Source: Fibrobacteres bacterium CG2_30_45_31 (GTDB taxonomy: Bacteria; Fibrobacterota; Fibrobacteria; Fibrobacterales; Fibrobacteraceae). Taken from it: a stretch of DNA of 10,369 nt. Under the pieces are notes generated by a model. That model made no database searches and was not told where the DNA came from. It saw only the letters and a program-made list of their open reading frames with translations. Shown here piece after piece: positions 1 through 5,303 of the stretch. How positions within the stretch are numbered: the stretch's first letter is position 1; each line of letters starts with the position of its first letter. The translations under genes and the position numbers were made by a program. The DNA is taken from contig MNYL01000044.1 in NCBI GenBank assembly GCA_001873075.1, forward strand, positions 1 through 10,369, given 5' to 3'.

Positions 1-925
1 ATTTCAGATTACCGGTTTTTGGCCGCAAGAAATTTATGGCAGCACAGAGACCGGGGGCATCGCTTACAGGCAGTCCCGTGATGGTTTGGAGTGGACTCCT
101 TTTGTGGGGTGTACCATGACGATCGCTCCTTCTGGATGTTTGAACGTGAAGTCCAATTACATCATTGAAGCAGATGGTTTTACCACGGGTGATTTGGTGG
201 AATTTCTGCCTTCCGGGCAGTTTTTGCTGAAGGGTCGTGCGGATTCTATTGTCAAAATCGAAGAAAAACGAATTTCTCTCCCTGAAGTGGAAATGCGACT
301 CATGGCCTCGGGTTATATCCAGGATGCCTGCGCGGTGGCTTTGTCTAAAAAAAGACAGTTTCTTGCCGTGGCATGTGTTTTTAATGAAGACGGGAAAAAA
401 CATTTTGAAGGGGTTTCTAAATTCGAAATAAATACCTATTTCCGTAAGTACCTTTCGGACTTTCTGGAAAGTACTGTATTACCCAAGAAATGGCGGTATG
501 TGGATGAATTGCCTGTGAATACTCAAGGAAAATTGACGCGTAAAGATGTGGAAAAACTTTTTGAATCTTCAGAACTTCGCTATGATCTGGTTTCTGTCGA
601 AGAAAGAGACGGGGGACAGTTGAATATTCACGTGCGGTTCCCGACATCCAGTATTTATTTTGATGGTCATTTCCCGCAGTTTAAATTGTTACCTGCCGTG
701 GTGCAAGTGGATTTAGTTTTGCATTGGTGTCACAAGTATTTGGGCTCATCCCTGAAGTTGATTAAGATTCCGCGCGTCAAATTTAGCCGCCCCCTTTGCC
801 CCAATTCGATGATTCACCTTGAGGCATCTTACAATGCTGAAATGTCTAAAATTTCATTTAAGTTCCAAGATTTGGACAAAAATCAGACCTGTTCTTCAGG
901 CAATATTTTTGTGGAGAAGGTCTAA
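1..925 (+). CDS. apeH-apeI: Aryl/acyl-AMP ligase C-terminal part fused to a hotdog dehydratase domain (ApeH-ApeI type), 5' partial
   Basis: The reading frame is open from base 2 to a TAA at 923-925 and has no start in the window, so the gene begins upstream; the internal TTG at 86 is not a real start. About 307 residues are visible. Window residues 11-19 read EIYGSTETG, the adenylate-forming enzyme core motif. FTTGDLV and KGRADSIVKI follow, and LPVNTQGKLTR carries the catalytic Lys of the C-terminal lid (K177). From about residue 190 a second domain begins. It contains a DGHFP motif with H223 and an Asp at D237, exactly 14 residues apart, the spacing of the FabA/FabZ catalytic pair. Inferred role: the ligase half activates an aromatic acid starter (4-hydroxybenzoate in characterised APE systems) for loading on an ACP, and the hotdog half dehydrates 3-hydroxyacyl-ACP. 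In the E. coli cluster I recall these as separate proteins. The stop overlaps the next start (TAATG). Domain calls are firm; the exact substrate is not visible. Confidence 0.88.
   Translation, partial: FQITGFWPQEIYGSTETGGIAYRQSRDGLEWTPFVGCTMTIAPSGCLNVKSNYIIEADGFTTGDLVEFLPSGQFLLKGRADSIVKIEEKRISLPEVEMRLMASGYIQDACAVALSKKRQFLAVACVFNEDGKKHFEGVSKFEINTYFRKYLSDFLESTVLPKKWRYVDELPVNTQGKLTRKDVEKLFESSELRYDLVSVEERDGGQLNIHVRFPTSSIYFDGHFPQFKLLPAVVQVDLVLHWCHKYLGSSLKLIKIPRVKFSRPLCPNSMIHLEASYNAEMSKISFKFQDLDKNQTCSSGNIFVEKV
913..920 (+). promoter_or_regulatory. Strong ribosome binding site for the glycosyltransferase gene
   Basis: GGAGAAGG lies inside the last codons of the ligase-dehydratase gene, four bases before the ATG at 925. 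It fixes that ATG as the start, although it overlaps the TAA of the preceding gene, and suggests translational coupling. Confidence 0.6.
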
Positions 926-1671
926 TGTCTGAATTGAAAATTTGCGCTGTCATTCCTGTGTATAAGCATGGTGAAACTGTGGGTGCTGTGGTGCGGGCAC
1001 TTTCTCTGATGGATATCCCCTCAATTTTGGTCGATGATGGCAATGTGGGAGCGTCCAAGGAGGCTCTCGTTGCAGTAAATCAAGATTTTCCCACATCGAC
1101 ACTGGTTTCTTATCCTGTGAATGGGGGAAAGGGTTTTGCGGTTTGCGCAGGGCTCAAGAAAGCGATTGAATTGGGGTATACACATGCCCTTCAAATTGAT
1201 GCGGATGGACAGCATGATCTGAGTAACGTTTCGTTCTTTTGCAAAGCGGCGAAGAAACACCCCGAAGGCCTTATTGCGGGCCTCCCTACCTATGATGGTT
1301 CCGTCCCCAAGTCTCGGGAAAGAGGCCGCCTGATTACTAATTTCTGGGTGATGGTGGAGACGCTTTCTTGCACCATCCCGGATGCCATGTGTGGATTTCG
1401 CATGTATCCTTTGGAAAAAATTCGCTCCGTGTTGAATAAGGGATTTTTTGATTATCGTATGGGCTTTGATATTGAAGTACTCGTTCGATTGAATTGGGCT
1501 GGCATCAAAATGTATTTCTACCCAGTGAAAGTCATTTACCCTGAAGGTGGCATTTCCAATTTCCGTATGTTGCAGGATAATCTGGCCATTTCTAAAACTC
1601 ACACGTTTTTGTTCTTTGGAATGTTAATTCGTCTTCCCCGACTTTTATTGCGTCATTTTTCTAAGCGTTGA
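925..1671 (+). CDS. apeJ: Family 2 glycosyltransferase (N-terminal part of ApeJ function)
   Basis: This 248-residue protein has a GT-A nucleotide-sugar fold. It starts with the typical first strand (ICAVIPVYKHGETV, residues 6-19), then VDDG (residues 36-39) and a DADGQH metal-binding DXD motif (D92 and D94). An MCGFRMYP stretch lies in the acceptor half. It resembles dolichyl-phosphate mannose synthase-like GT2 enzymes but has no clear C-terminal membrane anchor beyond a hydrophobic patch near the end (HTFLFFGMLIRLPRLLL). In E. coli-type APE clusters a GT2 domain is fused to an acyltransferase in one protein (ApeJ). Here the two halves are separate neighbouring genes, seven bases apart. The likely role is sugar transfer to the polyene or its lipid carrier; donor and acceptor cannot be read from the sequence. 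The ATG overlaps the previous stop and has a strong ribosome binding site. Confidence 0.88.
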   Translation: MSELKICAVIPVYKHGETVGAVVRALSLMDIPSILVDDGNVGASKEALVAVNQDFPTSTLVSYPVNGGKGFAVCAGLKKAIELGYTHALQIDADGQHDLSNVSFFCKAAKKHPEGLIAGLPTYDGSVPKSRERGRLITNFWVMVETLSCTIPDAMCGFRMYPLEKIRSVLNKGFFDYRMGFDIEVLVRLNWAGIKMYFYPVKVIYPEGGISNFRMLQDNLAISKTHTFLFFGMLIRLPRLLLRHFSKR

Positions 1672-1678
1672 AATAGAT

Positions 1679-2689
1679 ATGACAAACGGAATCCATTGGT
1701 CTAAAAAGAAAGAACATGGCGCTGGCTTGTGGCAGTTCCGTTTTTTCTCTTGGGTGGTCCGTACCTGTCCGGGTGTTATCATGAATGCGATCGTTGCTGT
1801 GGTGACCTTCTTTTTCTTTCTCGGAGCGAAAGAAGATCGTCGTCTTTCTTCTATGTATCTTGCGAAGCTTTCCAAAGTGTCTGTGACGGGTTTGCCAAAG
1901 CCGACATTCTTTGCCGTTTATAAGCACATGTTTTCTTTTGCGCTTTCCATGGTGGAAAAAATTGCGTGCTGGAAAGACGGAGGCGCGTTATCAAAAGTGG
2001 AATTGCAGAATGACGATATTGATGCGTTGGTGAACCAGCTTAATGAAGGCAAGGGGGCTTGCTTGATTTGCTCCCATTTAGGGAACATGGAAACACTTCG
2101 TGCGTTGACCGGTGTCAAAAAAACTCACGCGAGTCGTTCTTTCAAGGTGATTCCTGTGATTGATTTTTCAGGGACGGCCAAATTCAATGAAATTCTGAAG
2201 CAGTTGAATCCTACATTAATGACGGAAATTGTAGATGCGAATTCCGTGGGAACGGATACCGTCATCTGGATGCAGGGTGAAATTGAAAAAGGAAATCTGG
2301 TGGTCATTGCAGGCGATAGAACCTCGACTCATACGATGAATCGCACGGTTGCTGTCCCCTTTTTGGGTGAACTCGCTTATTTCCCTTTGGGTACTTTTTT
2401 GCTCACGAGTATTATTGGAGCTCCGATTTATTATGCTTTTGCTTTGCGCAAACGAGATCTCAATATTCAATCCCCTTGTGAAATGCATATTCAAAAAGCG
2501 AAGGTGGAGACTTGCGGTACCCGAAAAGAACGTACGAATAGAGTGCAGAATATGGTTTTTGAGTATGCGGAAACGCTCGAAAAACATTGTGTGGAACATC
2601 CCTACCAATGGTATAACTTTTTTGAATTTTGGACAAAGCCTGTTTTATCGGGCCTATTACCAGAGACAACAAACCAGGAAGCGAAATAA
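1679..2689 (+). CDS. apeJ: LPLAT/LpxL-like membrane acyltransferase (C-terminal part of ApeJ function)
   Basis: The 336-residue protein resembles the lysophospholipid acyltransferase superfamily, close to the LpxL-type lipid A acyltransferases and the COG4261 group. A hydrophobic segment at about residues 31-50 (VIMNAIVAVVTFFFFLG) would anchor it in the inner membrane. The catalytic HX4E motif is present as HLGNME (H133 and E138), followed by AGDRTS (D213-R214) and a VPFLGELAYFPLGTFLL stretch typical of the acceptor-binding region. Inferred role: acylation of the APE lipid anchor, giving the membrane-bound form of the pigment. Part of its evidence is position, directly after the glycosyltransferase and matching the second half of the fused ApeJ. 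No convincing ribosome binding site precedes the ATG at 1679, so expression may depend on coupling to the upstream gene seven bases away. The stop overlaps the next start (TAATG). Confidence 0.87.
   Translation: MTNGIHWSKKKEHGAGLWQFRFFSWVVRTCPGVIMNAIVAVVTFFFFLGAKEDRRLSSMYLAKLSKVSVTGLPKPTFFAVYKHMFSFALSMVEKIACWKDGGALSKVELQNDDIDALVNQLNEGKGACLICSHLGNMETLRALTGVKKTHASRSFKVIPVIDFSGTAKFNEILKQLNPTLMTEIVDANSVGTDTVIWMQGEIEKGNLVVIAGDRTSTHTMNRTVAVPFLGELAYFPLGTFLLTSIIGAPIYYAFALRKRDLNIQSPCEMHIQKAKVETCGTRKERTNRVQNMVFEYAETLEKHCVEHPYQWYNFFEFWTKPVLSGLLPETTNQEAK
2676..2680 (+). promoter_or_regulatory. Ribosome binding site deciding the ammonia-lyase start
   Basis: AGGAA lies nine bases before the ATG at 2689, inside the end of the acyltransferase gene. 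The frame is open further upstream to a TTG at 2629, but those extra 20 residues lie within the acyltransferase coding sequence and do not resemble the family N-terminus, so ATG 2689 is preferred. Confidence 0.5.
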
Positions 2690-4218
2690 TGAAAAACGTA
2701 GTTGAAGTCGGCAAAGGCCGTTTGACCATTGAAGACGTGGTCGCGGTCGCTCAAGGAAAAAGCACCGTGAAGTTGAACGAATCTCCAGAATTCGTGAAGA
2801 TGATTGATGCGGGTGCGACGTTCCTTGATGAAGCTTTGGCCGAACATGGTGGCATTTATGGCGTGACCACAGGATATGGTGATTCCTGTACGCAGACGGT
2901 TTCTCCAGAACACTACTATGATTTGCCTGTACACCTTTCTCGCTTTCACGGTTGCGGCCTGGGCGATTTTTTTGATCCTGAGACGACGCGTGCGATTATA
3001 CTCGTTCGCTTGAATACGCTTGCCCAGGGATTTTCTGGGGTGAGCATGAATTTGCTCCGTGCGATTGTGAATCTTTTGGATCATGACATTCTGCCTTTGA
3101 TCCCTGAAGAGGGTTCTGTGGGCGCGAGTGGTGACTTGACTCCGCTTTCTTATCTGGCGGGTACTTTGATTGGGGAACGCGAAGTGCTTTACAAGGGCGA
3201 AAAACGCGAAGCTTCTGATGTGCTCCGCGAATTGAATATTCCAATTTACCGTTTCCGCCCCAAGGAAGCGATCGCCATTATGAATGGGACTGCAGTGATG
3301 AATGCCGTCGCTTGCATGGCGTATTCCCGCGCAGAGTATCTCACGGATATGTCTTGTCGCCTGACGGCGATGAATGTGATTGCTTTGAAGGGCAATCGCT
3401 ATCACTTTTACAAGCGTCTTTTTGATGTGAAACCACACCCAGGTTTGATGCTTGCTGCAGAAAAGGTGCGCGATGCACTCGCCATTAATGCGGTGAACGG
3501 CATCGTTCCTGAAAAGATTCAAGATTCTTATTCTTTACGTTGTGCTCCGCATGTGATCGGTATGTTCTATGATGCGAGTCCTTTACTCCGTCAGATGATC
3601 GAAATCGAAATGAATAGCGCAAACGATAATCCGCTCGTCGACCCGGAAACGCGTTCCGTGTTCCATGGAGGTCATTTCTATGGCGGTCACATTTGCTTTG
3701 CGATGGATTCCCTCAAGAATATTGTGGCGAATATTGCAGATCTCGTGGATCGTCAGATGGCGATGCTTGTGGATGTCAAATTCAATCGCGGATTGCCTGC
3801 GAATCTCACGGGTTGCGTCAAGGAAATTTCTTTTAACCACGGATTCAAAGCAGTGCAGATTGCTGTTTCCGCGTGGACCGCAGAAGCGCTCAAAGCGACC
3901 ATGCCTATGAGCGTATTCTCCCGCTCCACGGAATGCCACAACCAGGATAAGGTGAGCATGGGTACCATTGCGGCGAGAGATTGTATTCGCATTATCGAAT
4001 TGACGGAGCAGGTATTGGCGGCCATGTTGCTTGCTGCGACTCAAGCGCTCCACATTCGTCTCGAAAAAAATGAAATCACTCAGGAACAAATGGTGGGCGT
4101 GCAAGATACCTATAACAAAACGTTCAGCTTCTTTGCCCCTTTAGTGGAAGATCGCCCCTTGGATAAGGAACTTCGTAAAACCATTTCTTTGATCAGAGAA
4201 AAATTCTGGAAGTTCTAA
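2689..4218 (+). CDS. MIO-dependent aromatic amino acid ammonia-lyase (tyrosine or phenylalanine type)
   Basis: This 509-residue protein has the normal length for the HAL/TAL/PAL family, which removes ammonia from an aromatic amino acid using the self-formed MIO cofactor. The MIO tripeptide is A146-S147-G148 in GSVGASGDLTPLSYLAG. Other family residues are intact: Y57 in IYGVTTGYG, N199 in MNGT, Q278/Y281/R284 in QDSYSLRC, and N312-D313-N314-P315. The selectivity pair is F86-H87, and the position that carries the imidazole-binding Glu in histidine lyases (Glu414 of the Pseudomonas putida enzyme) is Q419 in HNQDKVSM, as in PAL and TAL. This argues against histidine as substrate and for Tyr or Phe, giving p-coumarate or cinnamate. 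Context supports a pigment role: it sits between the ApeJ and ApeK equivalents with a one-base overlap upstream and a one-base gap downstream, with no other hut genes nearby. Tyrosine lyases supply starters for the related flexirubin pigments. Confidence 0.93.
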   Translation: MKNVVEVGKGRLTIEDVVAVAQGKSTVKLNESPEFVKMIDAGATFLDEALAEHGGIYGVTTGYGDSCTQTVSPEHYYDLPVHLSRFHGCGLGDFFDPETTRAIILVRLNTLAQGFSGVSMNLLRAIVNLLDHDILPLIPEEGSVGASGDLTPLSYLAGTLIGEREVLYKGEKREASDVLRELNIPIYRFRPKEAIAIMNGTAVMNAVACMAYSRAEYLTDMSCRLTAMNVIALKGNRYHFYKRLFDVKPHPGLMLAAEKVRDALAINAVNGIVPEKIQDSYSLRCAPHVIGMFYDASPLLRQMIEIEMNSANDNPLVDPETRSVFHGGHFYGGHICFAMDSLKNIVANIADLVDRQMAMLVDVKFNRGLPANLTGCVKEISFNHGFKAVQIAVSAWTAEALKATMPMSVFSRSTECHNQDKVSMGTIAARDCIRIIELTEQVLAAMLLAATQALHIRLEKNEITQEQMVGVQDTYNKTFSFFAPLVEDRPLDKELRKTISLIREKFWKF

Positions 4219-4219
4219 T

Positions 4220-4663
4220 ATGGCAAATAAACCCATCAGTATTGACGTTGAGTTTAATGTAGAGTTCTACGATGTGGATTCCATGCAGATCGTTTGGCAT
4301 GGAAACTACGTGAAGTACATGGAGGTCGCTCGGTGTGCTTTGTTGTCGGCACTTCATTATCATTATCTTGATATGGAAAAAAGCGGTTACGCCTGGCCTG
4401 TGGTCGAAATTAAACTCAAGTACATTCGCTCACTTCGTTTTATGCAGAGAGTGCGCATTACGGCTACTTTGCTCGAATATGAAAATTGTCTCAAAATCGG
4501 GTATGTTTTTTGCGATGCAGAATCGGGTACCGTGCTGAATAAAGCGGAAAGCATGCAGATGGCGGTTGATATGAAAACCATGGAATCTTGTTTTGTGTCT
4601 CCTCAGTGTTTTATGGACAGGGTGCATGAATACATCAAAATACAGGGAAACGCGGATGCCTAA
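4220..4663 (+). CDS. apeK: Hotdog acyl-thioesterase of the 4-hydroxybenzoyl-CoA thioesterase/YbgC type (ApeK)
   Basis: This 147-residue protein has the single hotdog domain of the 4HBT family. The signature EFYDVDSMQIVWHGNYVKYME (starting near residue 15) includes D20, which lines up with the catalytic Asp17 of Pseudomonas 4-hydroxybenzoyl-CoA thioesterase. The WHGNYVKY helix start follows it as in the family. It would hydrolyse an acyl or aryl thioester, either releasing polyene chains from the carrier protein or editing stalled starters. Which of these applies is inference. A GGA-containing site at 4207-4212 precedes the ATG by seven bases. The gene ends eight bases inside the next one. Its place between the ApeJ part and the LolA-like gene matches ApeK of the E. 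coli-type cluster, apart from the ammonia-lyase inserted before it. Confidence 0.85.
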   Translation: MANKPISIDVEFNVEFYDVDSMQIVWHGNYVKYMEVARCALLSALHYHYLDMEKSGYAWPVVEIKLKYIRSLRFMQRVRITATLLEYENCLKIGYVFCDAESGTVLNKAESMQMAVDMKTMESCFVSPQCFMDRVHEYIKIQGNADA

Positions 4664-5303
4664 AGGTTTCCTTTTTTCATTTTTAGGATTCGTTTTTCTG
4701 GGCGTGAGCTTTGCAGGCTCTGTTTATGATTTTCCTCTGAATGCAGAAAATCGTCCCGTGCTCGAAAAGTCGTTCTCCATTCTTGCCGCCCATAACGTGA
4801 CTCGCGGGCATTTTAAGCAGACGAAAACAATTACGCGCATTTCCAGAACTTTTATTTCAGAGGGTACGTTTGTCATTGCGGATGGGAACGGTATTATCTG
4901 GGATACCCAAAAGCCTTTCCCTTCAACCTTAGTGATTACTTCCGATAAGATCGTGCAAAAGACACCTCAAGGGAAAAATAGTACGCTGGATGCCTCCGAC
5001 AATGCGGCATTCCGGGAGTTTTCAAATACGATCCAGGCTGTATTTTCGGGGAAACCCAGTGCGCTTTATTCCCAGTTCAATATTTTCTTTAGTGTGCAGG
5101 GGAACCAATGGAAATTGGGCTTGATCCCGAAAGAAGAGGTGGTTCGCTCCATTATTTCGTCCATAGAACTTAATGGGGATCTGACCCTTAATCGTGTTCT
5201 CATTAAGGATGGAAATCAGGATTTAACACGATACGAGTTTTCTGCACATAAATACTCTGAGGACTTAGAGCCCAAGGAAAAAGATGCTTTCGGACGTCCT
5301 TAA
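4656..5303 (+). CDS. apeL: LolA-like periplasmic lipid/lipoprotein carrier (ApeL)
   Basis: The predicted 215-residue protein starts with a signal peptide (Met-Pro-Lys, then a hydrophobic core FLFSFLGFVFLGVSFA, cleavage likely after SFA near residue 20). The mature part follows the LolA pattern: an FKQTK stretch, an SEGTFVIADGNGIIWDTQ segment comparable to the G-x-f...W motif, then P-F-P and a hydrophobic beta strand (STLVITSDKIV). LolA-like folds carry lipidated cargo across the periplasm. Here the cargo may be the acylated polyene rather than lipoproteins, an inference from the neighbours (an acyltransferase upstream and an MMPL exporter downstream). The frame is open upstream to 4593, but the ATG at 4656 gives a clean signal peptide and overlaps the thioesterase by eight bases. 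The 3' end overlaps the exporter gene by 20 bases. Confidence 0.85.
   Translation: MPKGFLFSFLGFVFLGVSFAGSVYDFPLNAENRPVLEKSFSILAAHNVTRGHFKQTKTITRISRTFISEGTFVIADGNGIIWDTQKPFPSTLVITSDKIVQKTPQGKNSTLDASDNAAFREFSNTIQAVFSGKPSALYSQFNIFFSVQGNQWKLGLIPKEEVVRSIISSIELNGDLTLNRVLIKDGNQDLTRYEFSAHKYSEDLEPKEKDAFGRP
5274..5279 (+). promoter_or_regulatory. Ribosome binding site for the MMPL exporter
   Basis: AAGGAA is placed four bases before the ATG at 5284, within the end of the LolA-like gene. It supports this start even though it overlaps the upstream gene by 20 bases. Confidence 0.5.

Noticed and set aside
1255..1290. Possible hairpin with GGCC repeats inside the glycosyltransferase
   Set aside because: The pairing is short, lies in the middle of a conserved coding region and lacks a T-run, so it is not a credible terminator.
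1021..1602. Open frame of 193 codons on the - strand inside the glycosyltransferase
   Set aside because: It is fully covered by a well-supported GT2 gene and shows no domain or ribosome binding site.
2602..3522. Long open frame of 306 codons on the - strand, antisense to the lyase
   Set aside because: It lies wholly over the acyltransferase end and the lyase gene, which have unmistakable family motifs. Its translation is rich in His and Arg with no recognisable domain, as expected from a shadow frame.
2689..4218. Histidine ammonia-lyase (hutH) for histidine degradation
   Set aside because: The imidazole-binding Glu is replaced by Gln419, no other hut genes are nearby, and the gene is embedded in a pigment operon. 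His87 is shared with HAL, so this is disfavoured rather than fully excluded.
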